DNA from: Psychrobacter cibarius
Lineage (GTDB): Bacteria; Pseudomonadota; Gammaproteobacteria; Pseudomonadales; Moraxellaceae
NCBI RefSeq assembly: GCF_016107535.1
Contig: NZ_JABASQ010000024.1
Location: 1-40,282, forward strand
Length of the DNA: 40,282 nucleotides
Direction: 5' to 3'
Below are positions 17,534 through 25,722 of the stretch, piece after piece; position 1 is the first letter of the stretch; every line of letters begins with the position of its first letter. The translations under genes were made by a program, and so were the position numbers. Under the pieces are notes generated by a model, which did not search any database, was not told where the DNA came from, and worked only from the letters and a program-made list of their open reading frames with translations.

Positions 17534-18074
17534 AATATCCAACCTTATTTTAATGTATAAAACAGTATGTTTATCTAAAATTAATTCTAAATTTGAGATA
17601 TAACAACGCCTATACCAAGAATAGCCAACAGTTGACTGCTATACAACCAATAATTTGCATATATGAAATATTATATTGAGATGAAAAGTAGAAGTGATGA
17701 TTCGATGAAATATTAAATACTATGTTTGGCTTAAGAGTATCAATGCTTTGCCTGTTTTCAGGCAGTCATTCGCTTTGATTGCTTTGTCTGAGCCCTGAGC
17801 CCAGAAATTATAAGGGCGTTTTGTTATTTAATTCTCTAATCATTTAATTTTCTAGGGCATGTCCTCATTTTAAAAATGGTAATAAAAATGAGATAAATTG
17901 CCGTCAAACAAGGAAAATAGCGCAGATAATATCAGGATATTAACCAGCTATTTGACGATGTTTGGCAAGATTTAGCCATTTTTAGCCCATTTAGAGGATA
18001 CTCGATTGAATTGAGGACACGCCCTAGTCATTTAATAGCAAAACACCCTTACTGAAAGCACCCTGTTTGAGTAT
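17534..18074. other. Gene-free stretch holding a MITE-like element
   Basis: 541 bp with no credible ORF. The right half is the inverted-repeat element at 17853-18026. To its left are AT-rich sequence and a small GCCTG-TTTT-CAGGC hairpin (17754-17767). The 9-mer TCATTTAAT occurs at 17840-17848 and again at 18028-18036, on both sides of the element. Confidence 0.6.
17853..18026 (-). mobile_element. MITE-like inverted-repeat element, copy A (longest)
   Basis: 174 bp bounded by TAGGGCATGTCCTCA and TGAGGACACGCCCTA, a terminal inverted repeat of about 15 bp with few mismatches. It has no coding capacity. The ends and TA at both termini recall IS5-superfamily (IS427-like) elements, so I infer a non-autonomous derivative. 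Strand is set by the similarity of its reverse complement to copy C (shared core GGCTAAAAATGG). TCATTTAAT flanks it on both sides and may be a target duplication or chance. Confidence 0.7.
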
Positions 18075-18725
18075 TTATTGAGACTTGGGCGCATCAGGCT
18101 GCATGCTAGGATCAGCGTCAGCAAAGGCTTTGAGCGTACGGCAATGCGTGTCAATTTCGACGATATTGGGATAAGCACTTAAATCCACGTTAAAACGTCG
18201 CGCCGAAGAGACCTGAGGAATCAAATAGCAATCTGCAAAAGTAGAGCTGTCACCGTAGCAAAATTTTCCACGGCTTTTGTCTTTTGCTAGTATTTTTTCT
18301 AACGCCGCAAATCCCTCACTCATCCAACGGTTGCACCACGCCATGACTTTTTCTTCGTCTACCGCCAGCTCATTGCGTAGATATTGTAAGATACGGCGGT
18401 TATTAATGGGATGAATATCACAACCAATCATAGCGCTAATGGCTCGTACTTGCATCCGTCCAGCCGCGTCTTTAGGCAATAGCGGGTTTTCGGAATGAAC
18501 CTCTTCTAACCATTCTAAAATGGCTGGGCTTTGATATAGTAATAAATCATCAGTCTGTAAAACAGGCACCAATCCTTGTGGATTGAGTGATTTAAACGTA
18601 TCTGCCAACTGCTCATCTTTTGCTAAATTGACCGAAATATAATCATAATCTAAGCCTTTGAGATTCATCGCGATACGAGTACGATACGAGGTGCTGCTGC
18701 GAAAGTAGCCATAAAGTGTCATCAT
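18075..18725 (-). CDS. maiA: Maleylacetoacetate isomerase (zeta-class GST)
   Basis: 216 residues. Isomerises maleylacetoacetate to fumarylacetoacetate with glutathione in cytosolic tyrosine/homogentisate breakdown. The N-terminal thioredoxin-like domain shows the zeta-class active-site stretch YFRSSTSYRTRIAMNLKG (residues 7-24); the usual Ser-Ser-Cys is Ser-Ser-Thr here, a substitution at the Cys position. NPQGLVPVL and QSPAILEWLEE are the glutathione-binding cis-Pro and Glu/Ser motifs. The C-terminal helical domain carries DIHPINNRRILQYL. AAAGGAA precedes the ATG pair. It is divergent from the IclR regulator, the probable controller, and separated from fahA by that gene and a decayed TRAP gene. 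Confidence 0.93.
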   Translation of the reverse strand: MMTLYGYFRSSTSYRTRIAMNLKGLDYDYISVNLAKDEQLADTFKSLNPQGLVPVLQTDDLLLYQSPAILEWLEEVHSENPLLPKDAAGRMQVRAISAMIGCDIHPINNRRILQYLRNELAVDEEKVMAWCNRWMSEGFAALEKILAKDKSRGKFCYGDSSTFADCYLIPQVSSARRFNVDLSAYPNIVEIDTHCRTLKAFADADPSMQPDAPKSQ

Positions 18726-18863
18726 TGTGAATTCCTTTTATTATGGTAGGTTGTGAATGAGATAAGCGGTTATAATTAGTGATACCAAAGGTATCTTATA
18801 CAAGTAAAAAACTCTTATGACGTTACCTCTCCATTTCAGTTTTTATGAATATATTAGATTAAT
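18726..18863. promoter_or_regulatory. maiA / iclR divergent region with palindrome
   Basis: 138-bp intergenic region carrying the palindrome GATACC-AAA-GGTATC at 18781-18795. A dyad between a divergent IclR regulator and its likely target is a reasonable operator candidate. That the regulator binds it is inference. Confidence 0.45.
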
Positions 18864-19751
18864 ATGCCAAGTAAATTACCCATTGAGCAAAACATGCCAG
18901 CAGCTGAAAGCCCTTTAGAAAATCCTGTGACAACCAATAAAAGTCAAAGTGGCGTCCAGTCACTGGAGATTGGATTGTCGGTATTAGACGTTCTTATTGA
19001 TCATAACGAGCCGATGATGCTAAAAGACATTGCGCAAGTGATGCAAATGCATCCAGCAAAGTGTCACCGCTATTTGGTCAGTCTCATTCGTAAAAACTAT
19101 GCGCGTAAGCTTGATGATGGTCGCTACGGGCTAGGCGATAGGGTTAACACATTGGCAGCATTGGGGCACTCTGGATTTAGTCAAAACAATATTTTAGAGA
19201 GGCTGACGCACATCGCTAATGAAATCAAAGACACCCTGAATTGCGGTGTGCAGATTGCCAAATGGTTTAGCGAAGGTCCTATTATTATTCAGTCCGTTGA
19301 ACCAGATAGCCCGATTAGTATTATCACTCGTATCGGTTCACGTATGCCGCTGACGACATCGGCGACGGGGCAATTATTTGCCAGCTATCAGCCAGATGCC
19401 GTCACTCAGCCATTGGTCACAGCTGAATGGCAGACAGACAATGAAGCAATAATCACAGAAAAATGGCAGAATTTCAGTCACTTGCAAGCCAAGATTCGTA
19501 CCCAAGGCTATGCGACAGTGACGGGTGATATGCTCATGGGTATTAATGCCATTACGATTCCTGTCATATTGCCGCAGCTTGCTAATAGCGCTGTTAATCT
19601 ATCTGCTGTTAGTGGCAAAACTGCTAGCAAAGGACTACTACTAGAATACGCTATCACTATCATCGGAACGACAGAGCAATTGCCCATGAGTGAGCAACAC
19701 AACGTGGTTGAGCAAATACTAGCAATCGCGCAGCGTTATCAAATTGCGTAG
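18864..19751 (+). CDS. IclR-family transcriptional regulator
   Basis: 295 residues. An N-terminal extension of about 28 residues is followed by the winged helix (about 30-95: GVQSLEIGLSVLDVL, then LKDIAQVMQMHPAKCHRYLVSL as the recognition region, then a YGLG wing). The C-terminal effector domain has the family pattern LPLTTSATGQLF and a late IPVILP segment. It is smaller and looser in its effector domain than textbook members. No clear ribosome binding site precedes the ATG at 18864; Met11 is an alternative start with only GAG upstream. Position inside the homogentisate island and divergence from maiA suggest it controls that branch, perhaps sensing a pathway intermediate; HmgR of pseudomonads is a precedent within the family. 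Confidence 0.87.
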   Translation: MPSKLPIEQNMPAAESPLENPVTTNKSQSGVQSLEIGLSVLDVLIDHNEPMMLKDIAQVMQMHPAKCHRYLVSLIRKNYARKLDDGRYGLGDRVNTLAALGHSGFSQNNILERLTHIANEIKDTLNCGVQIAKWFSEGPIIIQSVEPDSPISIITRIGSRMPLTTSATGQLFASYQPDAVTQPLVTAEWQTDNEAIITEKWQNFSHLQAKIRTQGYATVTGDMLMGINAITIPVILPQLANSAVNLSAVSGKTASKGLLLEYAITIIGTTEQLPMSEQHNVVEQILAIAQRYQIA

Positions 19752-19846
19752 CTGGTTTTTTTACTATATAAGTTTTAATCATATAAACTGACCGACTATC
19801 GCGTAAAGGAATTTTTGTCCGAATATCGTTTAATGATATTCATCCT

Positions 19847-20898
19847 TTAGACCATACAGGCGCTACTGGCAGCTTTTGCTTTTTCGTACACGTTGTCAGC
19901 GTCTAGACCAGTGGCATTCACTTCATCTAGATAGTGCTGCGAGCCTTCCATTAATGGCCCCTTCCAGTCTGGGTCATTGAGTGGGTCAGAGATATCGATC
20001 ATGATATCGCCTTTTTCTTTAGCGGCAGCCATTGCTTTGGCGTTACTGACGTCAAATACTTTGGAGACACGTGCTGCCATCTCCGCCCCTGAATTGTCAT
20101 CAATCACTTTTTTGAGATCATCAGGTAAGTTGTTATATTTCTCTTTATTCATACTGATAACAAAAGTAGAATTATAAAAAGGAATGTTGGTGTGCGTATT
20201 GATTAACTCATCAAGACGAAATGCTTGAATGGGCTGCCAAGTAAAGCTAAGTCCGTCAATGACACCGCGTTGAAGGGAAGTATAAGTATCACTGGCATGC
20301 CAACGGGCGCCGCGCCAGTCGCTTCGATAATATGACTCGCAACGGCAGAAGGTTGGCGAATACGCAAACCTTTCATATCAGCTGGCGTGCGAATAGGCTT
20401 ATCTACGGTATGCAGCGCACCTTGTCCAGTGCCTATCAGCGCTAGCAGGTGAGTATCTTCGTACTCATTTTTAATGACACCATCATCATACAGTTTATGA
20501 AGTATGCAGCTCTGCTGCTGTGCAGTATTTGTGATACCTGGCAGCTCTACAATTTGAGTTAAAGGAAATCGCCCTGCTGTATATCCTTGCGCTTGCATAC
20601 CAATATCAACGATACCTTTTGCGGTAGCATCATAGGTAGCACCCGGTTTGCTAAGAGTAGCAGAAGGGTAGATCTCAATCTTTAAGCGGCCTTTTGATTC
20701 TTCTTCAATTTTCTTTGCCCATGGCTGCAATGCTTCGGTGTTTATGTTGTCATTGGCAGTCATAAAGTGTGAGAATCTTAGAGTAGTCACATCGCCTGTA
20801 TCTACATCAGCGTTTATTGCTGGGTCGTTATTAGAGCAACCAGTCATCGCGATCGAAGTCGCTAAGAGTATTCCTAAAAGGGTTTTTGTTTTCATCAT
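19847..20898 (-). pseudogene. TRAP-type substrate-binding protein (DctP family), frameshifted
   Basis: Two adjacent reading frames together give one DctP-family binding protein of normal length (about 350 residues). The first part has a lipobox (IAMTGC), LRFSHFMTANDNINTEALQPW and GLRIRQPSAVASHIIEATGAAPVGMP. After the break the other frame continues SLQRGVIDGLSFTWQPIQAFR and runs to the stop at 19847. The break lies near 20286-20296. A family-like sequence would be restored by a second GTGA unit (minus strand, next to 20289-20292), so loss of one 4-bp repeat is the simplest cause. The small TRAP permease subunits (DctQ, DctM) are not adjacent. Ribosome binding site AAAGGA is intact. It may be a true pseudogene, a phase-variable gene or a sequencing error. 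Confidence 0.85.
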
Positions 20899-20935
20899 TG
20901 AATCCTTTCATGATGGTTAGATATTGTTCGCTACC

Positions 20936-20998
20936 TAGGACGTATCATCAATTAGTATATTGATACATTTAATAGTCTTAAAATGATGGCACGCCCTA
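20936..20998. mobile_element. MITE-like inverted-repeat element, copy B (short)
   Basis: 63 bp, from TAGGACGTATCATCA to TGATGGCACGCCCTA; the two ends match each other imperfectly and match those of copies A and C. It sits between the VOC gene and the TRAP pseudogene, just upstream of the latter, where it could affect read-through. Most of the interior is missing. Confidence 0.55.
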
Positions 20999-21041
20999 AT
21001 TAATCATATAAAAAGAGATAGCGAACACAATAACAGGTCAA

Positions 21042-21617
21042 TTACTCACCGACAGGCGCGACTTCTCTTGCTCCAGCCAGTTCCTCTGCATGTAAAAACT
21101 GGGTATGAGCTGGTGCGCGTTTGGTACGTGACCATTCTTCTAACATCTCATACTTCATGGCTTCAGTAATCATCGAGACTTTTTCTTCTGAGGTAATATC
21201 ATCGTAGGTGAGTTCCATGCGATGGCCATTAGGATCAAAGAAATAGATAGAATGGAAGATACCGTGATTGGTCACGCCGACCACATCAATACCATTTTCT
21301 TCTAAATGCTTTTTTGCTGCCATTAAGGCATCACGGTCTTTTACCTTCATGGCTAAGTGTTGCACCCAATTCGGGGTATTCGGATCAAAACCCATCTCAG
21401 GCTGATTGGGCACTTCAAAAAACGCCAAGACGTTGCCATTACCAGCATCTAAAAATACATGCATATAAGGATCAAAGGCTTTGGTCGAAGGCACGTGGTC
21501 TTCAGCGAATGCAAGGATGAAATCCATGTTTAGGTATTTTTGATACCATTCAACGGTTTCTTTAGCGTCTTTGCAGCGATAAGCCACATGATGGATTTTT
21601 TCAATTTTAAAGCTCAT
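21042..21617 (-). CDS. VOC-superfamily metalloprotein, candidate ring-cleaving dioxygenase
   Basis: 191 residues, one vicinal-oxygen-chelate domain made of two beta-alpha-beta-beta-beta halves, plus a C-terminal helical tail of about 45 residues. A full metal triad is visible: His10 (KIHHVAYR), His87 (WVQHLAMKV) and Glu135 (HRMELTYDD). Such triads occur in glyoxalases and type-I extradiol dioxygenases. It has an AAAGGAG site and lies 113 bp downstream of fahA on the same strand, so is likely cotranscribed. No cupin-type homogentisate dioxygenase is in the window, and this gene sits where that step would be expected. VOC enzymes that open para-hydroquinones are known (LinE, PcpA), so replacing HmgA is chemically plausible. 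A glyoxalase-like detoxifying role is the main alternative. Domain assignment is firm; function is open. Confidence 0.82.
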   Translation of the reverse strand: MSFKIEKIHHVAYRCKDAKETVEWYQKYLNMDFILAFAEDHVPSTKAFDPYMHVFLDAGNGNVLAFFEVPNQPEMGFDPNTPNWVQHLAMKVKDRDALMAAKKHLEENGIDVVGVTNHGIFHSIYFFDPNGHRMELTYDDITSEEKVSMITEAMKYEMLEEWSRTKRAPAHTQFLHAEELAGAREVAPVGE

Positions 21618-21730
21618 ATCAAACTCCTTTTGATAGGGAATGCAGTGAGTAATAGGCTGCTAGTACCGATTGACTATAGGTCGATGGTTGCTTAGCAGCT
21701 CAAAACCACTGTGCTCACATTTTTTCTAGA

Positions 21731-23032
21731 CTATTTGTTAAAATCAAAGTTAAGCGCGGGCAGTACTTTGCCGCGTACTTCACCAAATCCGACACGAATG
21801 CCGTCTTTTTCGCTATAGCCTTTCATGATTACTGTGTCGCCATCTTCAATAAAACTGCGGGTCTTGCCGCCTTTTAAAGTGACAGGTTTGGTCGCATTCC
21901 AAGCAATCTCTAGCATTGAGCCATAAGAATCTGGCGTTGGTCCTGAAATCGTACCTGAGCCCATCATATCGCCAACTTCCACTTTACAGCCAGTGATGGT
22001 GTGGTGGGTGAGCTGCTGCGCCATTGACCAATACATATGTTTGAAGTTAGTCTCACAAACCACAGTGGCGCTATCTGAGTTTTCAGGCAATAACTCAACT
22101 GATAGATGGATATCATAGCTATTATTGCTGTCTTTTTCGTTTAGATATGCCAATGGTTTTGGCTCTTGAATCGGGCATGCTGTTTTAAAAGGTGCCAACG
22201 CATCCATAGTCACAATCCAAGGCGAGACTTCAGAAGCAAAGGTTTTAGCATTAAATGGCCCTAAAGGCACGTATTCCCATTTTTGAATGTCACGGGCTGA
22301 CCAGTCGTTGAGCAAAACCATGCCAAAAATATGCTCAGAGGCATTGTCTACTGCGATTGGTTGACCAATGCTATTACCTTTACCAACCACGAAAGCAGTC
22401 TCAAGCTCAAAATCTAAACGCTTGCAGGCTGAGAAAATAGGGCGGTCGTCAGCGTTTGGCTTTAATTGACCAGAGGGGCGTATCACATCAGTGCCACTGA
22501 CGATGACGGTGCTGGCGCGTCCGTTATAGCCGACTGGCATTTCAGTCCAGTTAGGTAGCAGGGCGTTGTTTGGATCACGGAACATAGTACCGACGTTGGT
22601 GGCGTGCTCTTTAGACGAATAGAAATCGGTAAAACCTGGTACGTGAACAGGCAGATGCATGGTGACGTCTGCTTGCTTCAACAATACCTTTTTCTGCAAG
22701 TCTTGATTATCACGCAAGGTGTCGCTGACACTAGATAGTAGGGTTTGAATGGTTGAGCGTGCTTGAGTCCAATTGTCTCGACCTGAGTCAATAAAAGCGT
22801 TTAGCGTTGGTTGATCAAAATATGGACCGCCCTCTAAGCTCAGTAAACCTTCTGCTTCGAGCACAGCCAAATCCAGTACGTACTCACCGATAGCCACACC
22901 AGCGCGGCGCTTGTTATTATCAGCAGCGTCTTTGGCGTTACTAAAAATACCATAAGGTAGGTTATGAATGGAGAAGTCAGAATCAGCGGCGATATCGATA
23001 AAGGATGTGAGGGTGTTGTCAATCTTTGACAT
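21731..23032 (-). CDS. fahA: Fumarylacetoacetase
   Basis: 433 residues. Hydrolyses fumarylacetoacetate to fumarate and acetoacetate, the last step of tyrosine breakdown. The small N-terminal domain (about 1-125) precedes the catalytic beta roll. Expected residues are present: metal ligands Asp136 (FTDFYSS), Glu209 and Glu211 (DFELETAF) and Asp243 (LNDWSARD), and catalytic His143 (KEHATNVG). GSGTISGP near the C-terminus is also typical. AAGGAG precedes the ATG. It leads a leftward transcript with the VOC gene and, formerly, the TRAP binding protein. The 253-bp region upstream holds its promoter and the terminator of the aminotransferase gene. Confidence 0.96.
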   Translation of the reverse strand: MSKIDNTLTSFIDIAADSDFSIHNLPYGIFSNAKDAADNNKRRAGVAIGEYVLDLAVLEAEGLLSLEGGPYFDQPTLNAFIDSGRDNWTQARSTIQTLLSSVSDTLRDNQDLQKKVLLKQADVTMHLPVHVPGFTDFYSSKEHATNVGTMFRDPNNALLPNWTEMPVGYNGRASTVIVSGTDVIRPSGQLKPNADDRPIFSACKRLDFELETAFVVGKGNSIGQPIAVDNASEHIFGMVLLNDWSARDIQKWEYVPLGPFNAKTFASEVSPWIVTMDALAPFKTACPIQEPKPLAYLNEKDSNNSYDIHLSVELLPENSDSATVVCETNFKHMYWSMAQQLTHHTITGCKVEVGDMMGSGTISGPTPDSYGSMLEIAWNATKPVTLKGGKTRSFIEDGDTVIMKGYSEKDGIRVGFGEVRGKVLPALNFDFNK

Positions 23033-23207
23033 AGGGTGCTCCTTGCTAAAGCATATAATGAATTACGTTATAATTAACTACTTACGCATAATGTAATTTA
23101 TCAAAGTGGAGATTGCAAGGGTTTTTGTGCAGTGTTTTCTTAAAACAGACGTGATACTAGGGACGTTGATGTTATTTGGTAAAATAAATAGGAAAAATGC
23201 AGGACAT

Positions 23208-23238
23208 AAAAAAAGGCTGAGCACTCGCTCAACCTTCT
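23208..23238 (-). terminator. Terminator of the aminotransferase gene
   Basis: On the minus strand: stem AAGGTTGAGC/GCTCAGCCTT (one mismatch region) with loop GAGT, then a run of seven U. It lies about 50 bp after the aminotransferase stop and separates that gene from fahA. Confidence 0.87.
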
Positions 23239-23285
23239 TATGAATCGCTATTACTGACTACCGCACCGTTTTAATGCGTGCTCAC

Positions 23286-24482
23286 TCAGTCTTTCAAGAC
23301 GTCTGCCATGGCATTGGCCACATAGTCGATATTGCTGGTGTTCAGTCCAGCCACACACATACGTGAGTTGGAAACCATGTAAATGCCAAACTCGCTTTGT
23401 AAGCGTTCGACTTGCTCAGGCGTTAGACCAGTAAAGCTAAACATGCCGTTTTGACGGGTAATATAGTCAAAGTTGCGGTTCGGGATTTTGGCTTCTAACA
23501 CTGATTTTAGCTTTAAGCGCATGGCTTTGATACGGTCGCGCATCGCATAAACTTCGCCAACCCATTGCTTATGTAGTGCTTCGTCGTTCATAACGATATC
23601 GACCACACGACCACCATGTGATGGCGGGCTTGAGTAAATACGGCGTACGGTAGCATTTAGCTGACCGAAGACGCGCTCTGTCTCGTCAACCGTTGGACAA
23701 ACAACTGATAGACCGCCGACACGCTCACCATATAGCGATAAGTTTTTAGAGAATGAGTTGCTGACAAACAATGGCAAGCCCATATCGACAGCTTTACGAA
23801 TCGCATAAGCATCGCTGTCCATGTCTTCGCCAAAGCCTTGGTAGGCAATATCCATAAATGGAATCAGTTCGCGCGCTTGAACGACGTTCAGCACGATATC
23901 CCATTGCTCACGGGTCAAATCTAGACCTGTTGGATTGTGGCAACAAGGATGCAGCAAGATCACATCATTTTTATTCAACGTCTCAAAAAACGCAATCATT
24001 TCATCGAACTTGATGCTGCTGTTGGCTTTGTCGTAGTACGGGTATTTGCCCACTTCGACGTCAGAGCCTTCAAAAATGGCAATGTGGTTGCCCCATGTTG
24101 GGTCACTCACATAGCATTTAGATTGTGGGAACCATTCATGGATGAACTCAGCGCCAACTTTTAACGCGCCAGAACCGCCAATCGTAGCGATAGTGGCGAC
24201 CAAACCGTCTTTTAAAATCTGCGCGTCTTTACCGAACAGTAATTCCTGACAGCCTTTACGATGTCCTGGCAAGCCTGCCATCGGCAGATATGGACGCGGC
24301 GCAATAGGATCGGCAATGCGTTCTTCGGCTGTTTTTACACAGTCAAGTACAGGCAATACACCATTTTCATCATAATAAATACCAATGCCTAAATTGACCT
24401 TTTTAGGATTGTTATCTGCTGTATATTTTTCCATCAGCCCTAAAATTGGATCACCAGCGTAATAGTCGATACGTTCAAACAT
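23286..24482 (-). CDS. tyrB: Aromatic amino acid aminotransferase
   Basis: 398 residues, class I PLP aminotransferase of the AspC/TyrB group; converts tyrosine or phenylalanine to the 2-oxo acid with 2-oxoglutarate. The family start MFERIDYYAGDPILGLMEKY is present, with Asn183 in CHNPTG, Asp211 in MDIAYQGF, and the PLP Schiff-base Lys246 in SNSFSKNLSLYGERVGG. Choice of the aromatic over the aspartate activity rests on context: it lies between fahA and hpd in a tyrosine catabolic island and would supply 4-hydroxyphenylpyruvate to HPPD. An AAGGAA site precedes the ATG, and it has its own terminator. An aspartate aminotransferase role remains possible from sequence alone. Confidence 0.92.
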   Translation of the reverse strand: MFERIDYYAGDPILGLMEKYTADNNPKKVNLGIGIYYDENGVLPVLDCVKTAEERIADPIAPRPYLPMAGLPGHRKGCQELLFGKDAQILKDGLVATIATIGGSGALKVGAEFIHEWFPQSKCYVSDPTWGNHIAIFEGSDVEVGKYPYYDKANSSIKFDEMIAFFETLNKNDVILLHPCCHNPTGLDLTREQWDIVLNVVQARELIPFMDIAYQGFGEDMDSDAYAIRKAVDMGLPLFVSNSFSKNLSLYGERVGGLSVVCPTVDETERVFGQLNATVRRIYSSPPSHGGRVVDIVMNDEALHKQWVGEVYAMRDRIKAMRLKLKSVLEAKIPNRNFDYITRQNGMFSFTGLTPEQVERLQSEFGIYMVSNSRMCVAGLNTSNIDYVANAMADVLKD

Positions 24483-24647
24483 GTTGTTTCCTTATGAAAT
24501 ATAAATCAAGCCGCCAAAAATCATAGAGCAAATTGACGGTTAACTCAATATGAGATTCAATTATCTTGCATAATTAATAAAATAGTTGATTGAAACCATT
24601 GTGTTTCAAGGCTTTTTAAGCACCGATCATGTCTGTATCAGCGATAC

Positions 24648-25577
24648 TTAAGTATGCTGTAAGTCATTAAAATGACTGGAAAAATAGCTCTGCAAGAAGT
24701 CTTTGAAAGCAATGGTAGCAGGCGATAACGCACGAGAAGCACGCTGATAGATAAAAAACTGCCGCATTTTAACGGGTTGTGCCAGCGGCCTCATTTGCAA
24801 GCCATTGGCGCTAACCCAGTCGATGACTTCGGGCATATAGGGCAAACATAAGGTAATGCCGAAGCCTTGACGGGTCATCTCAAGCGCGGTGGACATAAAA
24901 TTGACCTTGTAACGTGCCTGTTGGATATGGCTGGCGATCTGGTCATCCAACTCGGCTGTCACTTGTTCAATGAAAGGGCCTTGCAGCGTGATGAGCGGAA
25001 TGTCTAATAAATCCTGCCACGTTATTTCATGTTTTTGTGCCAGCGCATGGTTGTCAGGCATCACCACACAAAATGGCAGCTGATATAACAAATCAGCATT
25101 GATGTCGTCCTCAGCCTCCATAAAACCAAGCTCAGTACCGACACCCAAATCTACTTCAATGTCCTGAATATGTCTGAGTAAGTTTTCTGCCGAACAATCT
25201 AATAACGACACGCCAATCTCGGGATGTTGTTTGGAGAACTGGGCGATGACCGCTGGCATAGAGGAGGCTGCAAACTGCGAAACAGCGAGTCGTACTTGAC
25301 CCTGCGCCAAGCTTGTTAAGCTGCTCGCCTCATTTTCAAACAGCTGCATCTCATTCAAGATACGCCGTGCTTGCGGCAATAAATGACGTCCTACTACCGA
25401 CAACGACAACTGGCGGGTAGTACGGTCGAACAGCACAATACCGAGGCTGGACTCTAGCTCTTTAATCAAGCCGCTAACGGCAGATTGGGTCAAATGCATC
25501 TGATCGCTGGCACGGGTAAAACTGCCATTGTCAGCGACTTGGATAAAAGCGGTTAATTGGCGAATGCTGATATTCAT
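24648..25577 (-). CDS. LysR-family transcriptional regulator
   Basis: 309 residues from ATG 25577, where the protein begins MNISIRQLTAFIQVADNGSF as expected for the family; an upstream start would add a poorly conserved 11-residue hydrophobic leader. Winged helix at about 1-60 (SFTRASDQMHLTQSAVSGLIKELESSLG), then a two-lobed effector domain starting near residue 90 (VRLAVSQFAASSMPAVIAQF). It is divergent from hpd, with a 145-bp intergenic region holding a dyad, the classic arrangement of a LysR regulator and its target. It probably responds to an aromatic amino acid or its keto acid; the ligand is not readable from sequence. It is distinct from the IclR regulator, so the island has two local regulators. 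Confidence 0.9.
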   Translation of the reverse strand: MNISIRQLTAFIQVADNGSFTRASDQMHLTQSAVSGLIKELESSLGIVLFDRTTRQLSLSVVGRHLLPQARRILNEMQLFENEASSLTSLAQGQVRLAVSQFAASSMPAVIAQFSKQHPEIGVSLLDCSAENLLRHIQDIEVDLGVGTELGFMEAEDDINADLLYQLPFCVVMPDNHALAQKHEITWQDLLDIPLITLQGPFIEQVTAELDDQIASHIQQARYKVNFMSTALEMTRQGFGITLCLPYMPEVIDWVSANGLQMRPLAQPVKMRQFFIYQRASRALSPATIAFKDFLQSYFSSHFNDLQHT

Positions 25578-25722
25578 AAGTAAACCTGATAAATAAATCA
25601 TAAAAAACAATTAGTCTTATAAATAAACCTAATCTAATATAAATACATCGTCAATAAGAATTATTGATTGAAGACATTTTTTATCGCATTTTTACCACCA
25701 ATTGAAATTAAGGATGATTACA
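25578..25722. promoter_or_regulatory. lysR / hpd divergent control region
   Basis: AT-rich 145-bp region. It contains the perfect dyad TCAATAA-GAA-TTATTGA (25651-25667), which fits the T-N11-A dyad idea for LysR operators and lies about 56 bp before the hpd start. AAGGA at 25709-25713 is the hpd ribosome binding site. Regulator binding is inferred. Confidence 0.5.

Noticed and set aside
17840..18036. TCATTTAAT repeats as a proven 9-bp target-site duplication of MITE copy A
   Set aside because: The left copy is separated from the element by a few bases while the right one abuts it, and the region is AT-rich; copies B and C show no equivalent.
21042..21617. VOC protein as an ordinary lactoylglutathione lyase
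   Set aside because: Not excluded, but it has an extra helical tail, and the catabolic context fits a pathway enzyme better; kept as VOC metalloprotein with open function.
25702..25722. TTG start of hpd
   Set aside because: It lies before the AAGGA site that fits ATG 25723, and the added residues are not family-like.
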